This document shows positions 1-6,899 of a DNA stretch of 9,205 bases, one piece after another. The stretch's first letter is position 1; each line of letters opens with the position of its first letter. A program made the position numbers and the translations under genes. The DNA comes from Oscillospiraceae bacterium (lineage in GTDB: Bacteria; Bacillota; Clostridia; Oscillospirales; Acutalibacteraceae), in the NCBI GenBank assembly GCA_031273775.1, contig JAISRF010000150.1, positions 1 through 9,205 of the forward strand, read 5' to 3'. The notes beneath the pieces were generated by a model. The model was not told the origin of the DNA, made no database searches, and saw only the letters and a list, made by a program, of their open reading frames with translations.

Positions 1-945
1 TGTTCCCGCCTCTACGTCGGTTTCGGTTAGAAAATAGTCCCCCAAAAAGCGGCGGCTTTCCCGTTTGCACAGCCGGGATCCGATCCAAAAAAGCTCCCAG
101 TTTTTTGCTTCCTCTTTGCATGAAATATTTTTAATGTGATTCCACGCGCTGTAAACCTGAGCGAGCGATTTTTGATAAATTTCCGCCTCGTCCGCCACCG
201 TGTCCCGCTCGCCGCCGGTTTCGCTCGGAAAAAAATAAGCCAATGTATCATTTTCACCGGGTTTAAAAACAGCAGTTTCCCAATATCCGGGATGAAACGG
301 CGGCGTGCCGGGCGGCGCAATAAATTCCACCCGGCCATTGGTTTTCCTCACCATTGCCACCACGCTGCTGCCCAATGTATCGCTGTCCGGCTGTTCGGGA
401 GCCAAACGTTCCCCTGTTTCTCCGCGGCTTTCCCGCCCTGTCACAAAGGGCGCACCCGCAAGCGCTGAAATATTGCCGTCCCCCGAAGCGTCAATCACCG
501 CCGTCTTCACAAGCACCTGTCTTTCCCGGTAAGCGCCGGTGTCAATCACCCGCACCGCCGCAATGCGGCTACCGTCCATTTCGGGTTCATGGGCAAAATG
601 ATTGCGCCAAACCGTAACCCCCGCTTCCCGCAGGGCACTGTCCAGCACGGAATCCCACAAGGGTGAGGTGTTGTAATGGTGCCAAACCGAATCATTTTTT
701 GCCAATCTCCATGCCGCCGTTTCGGTGATCTGCCCGATAATCCCGGTTTCGGCCGCGAAGGTGTGAAAACGGTGCGCGCCCGAGGGATGAACCCCGGCAT
801 CCGGACCGGAATTTCCGCCCAAAACCTGTGTTTTTTCCGTCAAAATCACGCGGCAACCTTCACCGGCTGCGGCGGTGGCGGCGCAAATGCCCGCCAATCC
901 CGCACCGATTACCAAAACATCCGTTTGAACAGTTACGATTTCCAT
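1..945 (-). CDS. FAD-dependent oxidoreductase (PF12831-like), 5' part only, runs off window
   Basis: The frame is open without a stop from an ATG at 945 to base 1, giving the first 315 residues of a longer protein. Seen: a dinucleotide-binding start with GAGLAG at residues 14-19, closed by an acidic residue at E37 (LTEK) that would hold the FAD ribose. VIDASGDG lies at 150-157, and KRESRRFLGDY at 294-304 resembles the conserved RES/RRxxG segment of the FAD_oxidored family. The C-terminal FAD-binding part would lie beyond the window. The start is supported by AGGGGA at 953-958, about 7 bases upstream. There is no signal peptide, so it is probably cytoplasmic. It follows another FAD oxidoreductase after 44 bp and is likely co-transcribed with it. 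The two share the fold, but their sequences diverge clearly, so they are not recent duplicates. The substrate is unknown; the glycosidase context suggests a sugar or glycoside, which is inference. Confidence 0.88.
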   Translation of the reverse strand, partial: MEIVTVQTDVLVIGAGLAGICAATAAAGEGCRVILTEKTQVLGGNSGPDAGVHPSGAHRFHTFAAETGIIGQITETAAWRLAKNDSVWHHYNTSPLWDSVLDSALREAGVTVWRNHFAHEPEMDGSRIAAVRVIDTGAYRERQVLVKTAVIDASGDGNISALAGAPFVTGRESRGETGERLAPEQPDSDTLGSSVVAMVRKTNGRVEFIAPPGTPPFHPGYWETAVFKPGENDTLAYFFPSETGGERDTVADEAEIYQKSLAQVYSAWNHIKNISCKEEAKNWELFWIGSRLCKRESRRFLGDYFLTETDVEAGT

Positions 946-989
946 CGAATTTTCCCCTAATCCTCTTTTCGTTTTGTTTGTAAATCTGT

Positions 990-2399
990 TTAGTAAATGA
1001 CAACTCCGTCTGCCTCAAGTCTTTTCCTTACATCCTCCGCCGGGATTTTATCCGGGGTTTTGTGCTTTGCCGCAGCCAACGCCGCAAGGGTTCCCGCGGC
1101 TTGCCCGGTTAATATGCAGGTTCCCTCTATCCTTGTGCTGGAATGAGCCACATGGTCGGCTGAAATGCATCTGCCCGCCGCTAAAAGGTTTGGCAAATTT
1201 TTTGAAATCAAGCAGCCGATAGGAATACCGTAACAGGGACCCTTGAGACAGCCGCCCACAGCCTTTCTCCGCCCAGTAGGGTCGTGTATGTCGATGGAAT
1301 AGGAACCGTAGGCAACCGAATCCGGTGGCCTTTCGCAGTTTATGGCGTCAATGCCTTTCAAGGTTTTCATACCGATTATCCTGCGGGATTCTCTCACGCC
1401 TAAAATATTGGAGGAATTGATGAGGTAGGCTTTTTCAAACCCGGGCACATAACGAATCAAAAAATCCGCGATAGCAATAATTTGCTTCTGAACAATGATT
1501 TCGCCTTTGGTCACGTCCTCGGCCTTTGTACCGTTAATTCCTGTCGCTCTGGACATATTGACAATTACTTCTCCCTCTCTGGAAGAATAAAACCACAAAA
1601 CCCGCCCCTGAGGAAGCGGAATCAAATCCCCGTTTTCCTCAAAGCCGTCCCAACCGTAATAAAATAGCTTTTTATACTCTTCCCGGTCGATCCCTAAATC
1701 TTCGTATTTGAGCGTTTGGTTGACAAATTTCGCTGATTTTTCCGTATCCACGCCACCCATGAAAAACATGGAGGAAACGGGCTGAACCTCACCGGAGGAT
1801 GAATAACCTTCATATTTTCTGGTTTCCTCCGCCTCGTCGTGAACCGTATCCAGACCCGTTTCAAAAAGCGCGTCCATTACCCCGGGTTCGCTGCCATAGA
1901 CATATTCCGCTCCGGCGTGAAAGGCTAAATCCGCGTCTCCGCTTGCGTCGATGAACACTTTTGCCGTCACGGATTTAATCCCTGATTTGTCGCTGAGGAT
2001 GATACTTTTCACCATGCCGTCTTCAGATGAAGCCGAAATCACCGTTGTTTGAAGCATCAGCTTAACCCCGGATCGGGTTGCTTTCTCCAAAAGAACATAC
2101 TTCAGAATTTCCGGAGACACACAGTCGTCCAAAGCGATATAAGGCGAAGCGCCGCGGTCGCGGTTTCCGCCCGCGTATTTTTTAGAGAGAATGAGCAGCT
2201 CGTCAAAAATTTCGTCCAAAATTCCGCCGTATCTTTCTTGCTCCCGATGGGTGTGCAGAGAACCCACCGGGGAAACAAGCCCCATTGTAGCCAATCCCCC
2301 CAAAACTCCGAAACGCTCAACAAGGGCGGTTTTCGCGCCCCCTCTTGCCGAAGCGACAGCCGCAGCAACGCCCGCCACGCCTCCCCCGGCGACGAGCAC
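990..2399 (-). CDS. FAD-dependent oxidoreductase (PF12831-like), full length
   Basis: A flavin-dependent oxidoreductase, probably cytoplasmic, with unknown substrate. Seen, counting from the GTG at 2399: GGGVAG at 5-10 with E28 as the ribose-binding acid, FIDASGDAD at 149-157, GVRESRRIIG at 334-343, YGSYSIDIHDP at 364-374, and a C-terminal FAD site with NLLAAGRCISAD at 404-415 and TGQAAGT at 431-437. This is the motif order expected for PF12831 proteins, and 469 residues is close to the usual length. The start is uncertain. GTG 2399 begins inside the first beta strand, yet the frame stays open upstream and encodes a segment (EESFD) shared with the neighbouring remnant. A strong purine run at 2448-2456 is correctly placed for a start at 2441, where the codon is ACG. 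From 2441 the protein would be 483 residues. TAA stop at 990-992. It lies between the remnant and the partial FAD gene in one operon-like run. Confidence 0.9.
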   Translation of the reverse strand: MLVAGGGVAGVAAAVASARGGAKTALVERFGVLGGLATMGLVSPVGSLHTHREQERYGGILDEIFDELLILSKKYAGGNRDRGASPYIALDDCVSPEILKYVLLEKATRSGVKLMLQTTVISASSEDGMVKSIILSDKSGIKSVTAKVFIDASGDADLAFHAGAEYVYGSEPGVMDALFETGLDTVHDEAEETRKYEGYSSSGEVQPVSSMFFMGGVDTEKSAKFVNQTLKYEDLGIDREEYKKLFYYGWDGFEENGDLIPLPQGRVLWFYSSREGEVIVNMSRATGINGTKAEDVTKGEIIVQKQIIAIADFLIRYVPGFEKAYLINSSNILGVRESRRIIGMKTLKGIDAINCERPPDSVAYGSYSIDIHDPTGRRKAVGGCLKGPCYGIPIGCLISKNLPNLLAAGRCISADHVAHSSTRIEGTCILTGQAAGTLAALAAAKHKTPDKIPAEDVRKRLEADGVVIY

Positions 2400-2400
2400 A

Positions 2401-2653
2401 TCAAAGCTTTCCTCACGGTAGGTTTCAAGAACGATTTTCGTATGTATCTTCCTTTCAATTAAGAATTTTTTATCTGCTTCTTATCCCGTAACTTCGGCAG
2501 CATGGGTAGAAAATAGCTGAGCCGGCAAATAACATCCCGCCGAGCGGAGAGTCTCCTGTAAAAGAGAAACCGAAAGCTCGGGAGGCAAAATATTTTCACG
2601 TACGGACAGCGCCGCCGCCGTTCCCGCCACCACTACGTCAAAGCTTTCCTCAC
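2401..2653. repeat. 16-bp exact direct repeat pair (2401-2416 and 2638-2653)
   Basis: TCAAAGCTTTCCTCAC occurs exactly at 2401-2416 and again at 2638-2653. On the coding (minus) strand both copies encode the EESFD segment just before the FAD-binding loop, one in the full FAD oxidoreductase and one in the remnant. The surrounding codons differ, so this is either a conserved piece of two related genes or a trace of recombination between them. Confidence 0.85.
2448..2456 (-). promoter_or_regulatory. Shine-Dalgarno site that argues for an upstream start of the FAD oxidoreductase
   Basis: On the minus strand this reads GAAAGGAAG. Six bases later, at 2441-2439, the gene's own frame has ACG, not ATG, GTG or TTG. 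Between the in-frame TAA near 2480 and GTG 2399 I find no ATG, GTG or TTG in frame. The alternative site, GAGGA at 2414-2410, is about 10 bases before GTG 2399. Which site is used cannot be settled from sequence alone. Confidence 0.45.
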
Positions 2654-2678
2654 AGTATGCGTCAATAACCATTCCCAT
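2481..2678 (-). pseudogene. Collapsed FAD-dependent oxidoreductase remnant (N- and C-terminal ends joined)
   Basis: This 65-codon frame starts at ATG 2678, with AGAGG at 2685-2689 six bases upstream, and ends with TAA at 2481. Residues 1-19 (ending EESFDVVVAG) match the first beta strand and glycine loop of the next gene's FAD domain. From about residue 19, TAAALSVREN followed by LSVSLLQETLRSAGCYLP (36-53) looks like the extreme C-terminus of PF12831 proteins, which runs from a GQAAGTAAA loop into a final helix. The ~400 residues that normally lie between are absent. The join falls at the codons for A-G-T-A, about 2613-2627, where both parental loops would carry similar GGCGGGAACGGCG-like DNA. 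The simplest reading is an in-frame deletion between the two glycine loops. It cannot bind FAD as it stands. A real small protein is possible but less likely. The ribosome-binding site is still intact. Confidence 0.7.
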
Positions 2679-2777
2679 AGCTAACCTCTCCCATGTATAG
2701 TACTCCGTCAACCCTAAATCACATGCCCGTTTCTTGTCTTTTTGTCGCCATGCGGCGCACCAAAGTCTTGAAAGGCG

Positions 2778-5111
2778 TCAGCATTCCCGCGGATTATCAA
2801 ACCCCTCCAGTGGCAAAAGCCCATACCGCTCCATGCAGCCAACCACCCACTCAAAGGAATAGGGCGGCGCGCCCGCAAGAAAATGATTTCGAAACCCGCG
2901 CTCTCCGATTTGCCAGTCCGCCATGTAAAAAGCCTGCGGCGCGTCTTCCGGAATGCTTTCCGCCACCGGCGTCGCCCCCGCATGGACGCTGATTTTGCCC
3001 TCGGCCAAAACAACCTCGTCACTCTTACCCGCTCGCAGGACGCGATAGGACACCTCCGCCGTACTCTGAGTCAAATTGCTCACAAAGAGCGGAATTTGAC
3101 CGTTTTTCGGTTCACCAAACAGCATCGCAACCGGAAGCTGAGAAGTCTTGATAAAATGATACGCCAGCTTTTTCACAAAATAATAATCTGTAACCGCGTC
3201 TGAAAACTGAGGCCAGCAATCGCATAAATTCCACCAAATAATCCCCCAAGCGTCACCCTTTCGGATTCGGAAAGATTCAATAAAAAACTTCATCGCCTCT
3301 GCCTGTGAGATTTGGCTGGCTAGCGCGAATTCGGGCAAATTCCGCATATCACGCCCAAACAGAGTGCTGATTTGCTGTTCCATCAGCGAAATCCGAAACG
3401 CGTAAGGGGCAGCGTGAGTTGTTTCAGGAGAGGCGGCGTGCAGCAGCCATTCGTCGTTACCGCACGGCCACAGGCAATCCGGAGAAATAAATCTTTCCAC
3501 CGATTGTGGCGAGGGACACCCGTGGTAACCCACCTCGCTCGCAAAGGCGGCGCTGATATTGCGGTAATAATCACCCTTGAAATAATCCCTGACACCCCAA
3601 ACGTGGTCCTCCGGCAAATCCCTGCTTCCGTTTTGATAATCGGCTTCGTCAATGTAAGGGGAACTGGGAAGGTAAGGGCGCGTCGGATCGTGGCTGAACA
3701 AAACCTCCGGCAACACCTTTCGGGTCAGAATATTTTGGTTGGGATTCCGGCGGATTCCGTTACACGGCGCGTATACTTGGTCACATTCGTTGTCTCCCGC
3801 CCAAAGGCAGAGCGAGGGGTGACTCCGCAGTTTTTTGACCACCGCTTCCGCTTCCAGCCGGAGATTGGCGGACATTCGCTCGTCTTGGGGATATGTGCCG
3901 CAGGCCATAGCGAAATCCTGCCATACCATCAGTCCGCGCTCGTCGCATTGGTCAAAGAACAGATCGTCCTCATACACGTTCCCGCCCCAGCAACGAAGCA
4001 TATTGCAGCCCAAATCTTCCGCCATATCAAGTATCGCGCCGATTCTTTCCGGGTCACGGGAATGAAACGCGTCGGCGGGAACCCAGTTGGAACCCAAAAC
4101 AAAAATCGGAAGTCCGTTTACGTCAAACCGGAAACGGACTTCTGATTCTTTCCGCACAAGACGGACGGTTCGGATTCCGGTCTTGAAGGTTTTTCTGTCC
4201 AACACTTCCCCGCCGTGTTTCAGCGTTACCTCTACCTCGTATAAAGAGGGCTGACCACTGCCTTTGGGCTGCCAGAGCAAGGGTTGTGAGACCGTAAACC
4301 TATGAGTACCGCTGCTAAACCAAAGGGGGATTTCCGTTTCAAAACGACTGTCCCCGCAAACACCGACACAGTGCAGCTTCATTTCAGAAAACGGGAAATC
4401 ACCCGCGCAAACCCGGTAAAAAAGCCCCATTCGCGCTGAGGTTCCCCCGTTTAACCGTTCGGTGTATAAATAAAGCTCGTCAATCCGCACCTCCGGACGG
4501 TAGATGAGACTTACCGGACGCCACAGCCCGCCGGAAACCGCCCGCGGAGCAATGTCCCATGCAAAGCTGTGCGCTGCTTTACGCAGATGCATGGTGGGTT
4601 CGCAGTAGCTAAGCGAAAGATTTCCCGCTGCGGACGGCTGTTTCGCCGCCTCGAGAACGGACGGAAGAATATGTATAACCAATTCGTTTTCCCCGCTTTG
4701 CGCCGCGGGCAGTTCAAATTCGTGGGGAATGAACATATTTTCCGCGTGTCCGGCAAGGTCGCCGTTCACGAACACATCCGCCACCGTGTCGATCCCCTCA
4801 AACCGAAGGATGGGTATTGTGTTCTCCGCCGGCGAAACGCGAAATTTCCGAAAATAGAAAAGATGCCTGTCTTCCAACTCTTGGAGCTGCAGGATATTTC
4901 CGCCGTAAAAGGGGTCTTCCAATTTTCCCGCCGCCGTCAGGTCCAACTCAAAATTTCCGGGAACGCTCGCGGGAATGACCGCCATACCGCTTGCCCGCAC
5001 AGCCTGAACGCTTTTAGGAGAAACGCTCATTTTTTGGAAATCGGCATCCGCGATAATTCCCAAATGCCATTCCCCGCACAAATCTTCGTTTTTCCAATGA
5101 TTATTTGTCAA
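2778..5111 (-). CDS. GH2 family beta-mannosidase-like glycoside hydrolase
   Basis: The predicted role is release of terminal beta-linked mannose (or a related beta-sugar) from oligosaccharides by a retaining mechanism. The 777-residue protein has the three-part GH2 plan: a jelly-roll sugar-binding domain at about 10-200 ending in RKAAHSFAWDIAPR (177-190) and SGGLWRPV (193-200), an Ig-like domain at about 205-320, and a TIM barrel from about 330. Barrel motifs are LRCWGGNVYEDD (372-383), VWQDFAMAC (396-404), and LWAGDNE (436-442) with E442 as the likely acid/base. FASEVG (523-528) gives E526 as the likely nucleophile, and WWNLCDCWP (626-634) also fits. These fit beta-mannosidases better than beta-galactosidases or glucuronidases. 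It lacks a signal peptide, so it is probably cytoplasmic. The start is TTG at 5111, with GAGGAA at 5118-5123 six bases upstream. It begins 22 bp after the preceding hydrolase, so the two are almost certainly co-transcribed. It is slightly shorter than typical members (800-850). Specificity is inferred. Confidence 0.9.
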   Translation of the reverse strand: MTNNHWKNEDLCGEWHLGIIADADFQKMSVSPKSVQAVRASGMAVIPASVPGNFELDLTAAGKLEDPFYGGNILQLQELEDRHLFYFRKFRVSPAENTIPILRFEGIDTVADVFVNGDLAGHAENMFIPHEFELPAAQSGENELVIHILPSVLEAAKQPSAAGNLSLSYCEPTMHLRKAAHSFAWDIAPRAVSGGLWRPVSLIYRPEVRIDELYLYTERLNGGTSARMGLFYRVCAGDFPFSEMKLHCVGVCGDSRFETEIPLWFSSGTHRFTVSQPLLWQPKGSGQPSLYEVEVTLKHGGEVLDRKTFKTGIRTVRLVRKESEVRFRFDVNGLPIFVLGSNWVPADAFHSRDPERIGAILDMAEDLGCNMLRCWGGNVYEDDLFFDQCDERGLMVWQDFAMACGTYPQDERMSANLRLEAEAVVKKLRSHPSLCLWAGDNECDQVYAPCNGIRRNPNQNILTRKVLPEVLFSHDPTRPYLPSSPYIDEADYQNGSRDLPEDHVWGVRDYFKGDYYRNISAAFASEVGYHGCPSPQSVERFISPDCLWPCGNDEWLLHAASPETTHAAPYAFRISLMEQQISTLFGRDMRNLPEFALASQISQAEAMKFFIESFRIRKGDAWGIIWWNLCDCWPQFSDAVTDYYFVKKLAYHFIKTSQLPVAMLFGEPKNGQIPLFVSNLTQSTAEVSYRVLRAGKSDEVVLAEGKISVHAGATPVAESIPEDAPQAFYMADWQIGERGFRNHFLAGAPPYSFEWVVGCMERYGLLPLEGFDNPREC

Positions 5112-5133
5112 TCCAAATTCCTCAAGTCTGATG

Positions 5134-6813
5134 TTAATTCTGTGATTGTTTTTTGATTTTTACGGCTAAATCGCGCGTCCACGCGGGCGATGTAATCTCT
5201 AATTTTCCGCCGGTGGCCGTTTGCGCACAGGTCTGCACGGGTTTGCCGCTCCACGGGCAGATCCATTCGATGAAATAATCGCCGTCTTTAAGGGGAACGG
5301 TGAAGGACACTTCGGTAAATTCGGTTATGATTTTTGTTTGGTGCTTGTAGTTGTCGTCATACAGCCACAAATATGCGTATGCTCCGCCGCCGTACCCGAT
5401 AATTTTCACCTGCGTGTTATTTACGTTTAAGTCTCCGGTGGCCAATTGCCCGAAATCCGAAGCCGTCCATGGGATGTCCCCGGCGAACGCGGACAGCGGG
5501 GCATAATCACTGTAGCCGTCCACGCTGTCGAACTCGTTCCAGAACCATGTCATAGCGGTCGCGGCGGCGCCGCCCATCACGCCTGCCCAGTTGGTCTGAT
5601 GAACCGAAACCAAATCCTCGTCAATGTGAGGATTAAAATTGCTGAATCCGATCTCGCCGTAGAAGGACGGCCGTTTTTTCAAGGCCCAGTCCGCCCTTTG
5701 GAAGTCCAGAAAATCGTCGATGCTTGGGTAGTCGTACCAGTGTATATAGGTAAAATCAAAGACATCGTCTCTGCAAAGGGGGCGATCCGCGAACGCGCAG
5801 CTGGTTGCCACCATGTGGCGGTATGGATCGACTGCGCGGACAAACCCGGCCATTTCCCTGTGCCAGACCAGCTTATCGTCCATGTTTCCTTCACTGATAT
5901 CGGTTTCGTTGAACAATTCCCACACCATCACGTTGCGCGAATACCCGTACCGGGCGATCAAATACCGGATAAAACAGCGCGCATCATGTTTGGCGCGTTC
6001 GTCCGTGTAAAAATCACCCGGCTCTTTTAGATACCCGAACGGATTGTCCTGATTATACGGACTGTCGTGCCAATGGGGGTTGGTTGTGCGGCTGAACATA
6101 CCGTGCACAAAAAACACAAAGGAGGCGTATACATCGGTTTCGGCCAGCGTATCAAAAATCACGTCAAATTGAGCCGCGTCATATTGTCCTTTTGAAAAAT
6201 CGTTTGGCGCGCAGCCTTTTTTTTGGATACTAAGCGCGAAATAAATGTTCCACAGACGAACGTAATTCATTCCGTAAGGGCTTCCCTGCCGCAAGATTCG
6301 GTTAATATAACGCGCTGATTTTTCATGGTCTTTCACCGGGTACGGCCAGCACAGATTTTCGCCGATCGGGATATACACCTCGCCGTTTTGGAACATAAAG
6401 TTGCGGCCGTGAACCGGTTCAATTCCTATCAGCCCCCGTTCCTCGGAGGATTTTACCGCCGAAAACTCGCCGCAAGCCGTGCCGGCCGCCTGCCCGTTTA
6501 TGGTCAGCGTGACGGTAAAACGCCATTTGCCCGGCCGGGTGGGCATAAACCGAAACCGCCAGCTCCCGTTTTCACCTGTCGGGCCTATGATTTCCCCGGT
6601 AGGTTTGAAGGCGTATGGAACATAATAAAATCCGGGAAGGCGCAAAACTGTGCCGCTCTCATCTGCCAGCTCCATATCCAGCGCGACTTCTGAAAAATCA
6701 TACACATTGCCCTCAATATTCTCGGTCTCGATTGAAATTTCAGTTTTGGCGAATACAGCCGGGACATCCGTCAGGACATCTACTTTCGATATTTTCGGTT
6801 TTGAGGTCTGCAT
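5134..6813 (-). CDS. Cellulase-like (GH5/clan GH-A) glycoside hydrolase with N-terminal DUF5060-like domain
   Basis: A retaining glycosidase of the (beta/alpha)8 type. Counted from an upstream GTG at 6834: a beta domain resembling DUF5060 at about 17-125 (FRFMPTRPGKWRF at 94-106), a catalytic barrel starting near GEVYIPIGEN (151-160), and VWELFNE (304-310) with E310 as the likely acid/base. FYGEIG (391-396) gives E394 as the likely nucleophile, and a C-terminal beta domain at about 475-562 resembles the PF12904-type 'putative collagen-binding' domain often found at the end of such enzymes. No signal peptide is seen, so it probably acts inside the cell on imported oligosaccharides. I prefer ATG 6813 because AAGGAG at 6824-6829 lies 10 bases upstream; GTG 6834 would add 7 residues. 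It is paralogous to the partial gene at 8659-9205 along their whole shared length. It precedes the beta-mannosidase by 22 bp, suggesting joint breakdown of one glycan. The substrate is not certain. Confidence 0.88.
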   Translation of the reverse strand: MQTSKPKISKVDVLTDVPAVFAKTEISIETENIEGNVYDFSEVALDMELADESGTVLRLPGFYYVPYAFKPTGEIIGPTGENGSWRFRFMPTRPGKWRFTVTLTINGQAAGTACGEFSAVKSSEERGLIGIEPVHGRNFMFQNGEVYIPIGENLCWPYPVKDHEKSARYINRILRQGSPYGMNYVRLWNIYFALSIQKKGCAPNDFSKGQYDAAQFDVIFDTLAETDVYASFVFFVHGMFSRTTNPHWHDSPYNQDNPFGYLKEPGDFYTDERAKHDARCFIRYLIARYGYSRNVMVWELFNETDISEGNMDDKLVWHREMAGFVRAVDPYRHMVATSCAFADRPLCRDDVFDFTYIHWYDYPSIDDFLDFQRADWALKKRPSFYGEIGFSNFNPHIDEDLVSVHQTNWAGVMGGAAATAMTWFWNEFDSVDGYSDYAPLSAFAGDIPWTASDFGQLATGDLNVNNTQVKIIGYGGGAYAYLWLYDDNYKHQTKIITEFTEVSFTVPLKDGDYFIEWICPWSGKPVQTCAQTATGGKLEITSPAWTRDLAVKIKKQSQN

Positions 6814-6823
6814 GTCCGCAAAA

Positions 6824-6829
6824 CTCCTT
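6824..6829 (-). promoter_or_regulatory. Shine-Dalgarno site favouring ATG 6813
   Basis: AAGGAG on the minus strand lies 10 bases before ATG 6813. It falls inside the coding sequence if GTG 6834 is used instead, for which only a weaker GGAG further upstream is seen. Confidence 0.55.
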
Positions 6830-6862
6830 TCCACTTCGTATTACTCCGCAACCAAAGTCTAT

Positions 6863-6885
6863 GGGGGCGAGGCTTGCCCGCCCCC
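6863..6885. repeat. GC-rich palindrome between the secreted protein gene and the GH-A hydrolase gene
   Basis: GGGGGCG at 6863-6869 pairs perfectly with CGCCCCC at 6879-6885. An inner GG/CC pair with a short loop gives a very stable hairpin on either strand. It is not followed by a T run on the minus strand, so it is not a standard rho-independent terminator. Its form resembles the short extragenic palindromes scattered in some Clostridia genomes, and it could act as a transcript-stability or attenuation hairpin between the two genes. Confidence 0.7.
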
Positions 6886-6899
6886 GCAAACTTCTTCGA

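Noticed and set aside
2102..2458. Minus-strand frame overlapping the start of the full FAD oxidoreductase
   Set aside because: It is an alternative reading frame of the same DNA. The competing frame has the GGGVAG loop and the rest of the FAD family motifs; this one has none.
2695..2712. TTGACG and TATACA on the minus strand before the FAD remnant, looking like promoter boxes
   Set aside because: The two hexamers are only about 6 bp apart, far short of the ~17 bp spacing needed for a sigma-70/sigma-A promoter.
2714..3022. Minus-strand frame of 102 codons at the 3' end of the GH2 gene
   Set aside because: It is a shifted frame inside the GH2 coding region, with Arg/Trp-rich sequence and no motif. 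I considered a frameshifted tail of the GH2 enzyme, but the main frame ends normally without it.
3372..4145. Plus-strand open frame of 257 codons
   Set aside because: It lies wholly antisense to the catalytic domain of the GH2 enzyme, its translation is rich in Arg, Val and His with no recognisable motif, and the opposite strand carries clear family motifs.
5446..6030. Plus-strand open frame of 194 codons
   Set aside because: It is antisense to the catalytic part of the GH-A hydrolase, lacks a recognisable domain, and is explained by the GC-biased third positions of the real gene.
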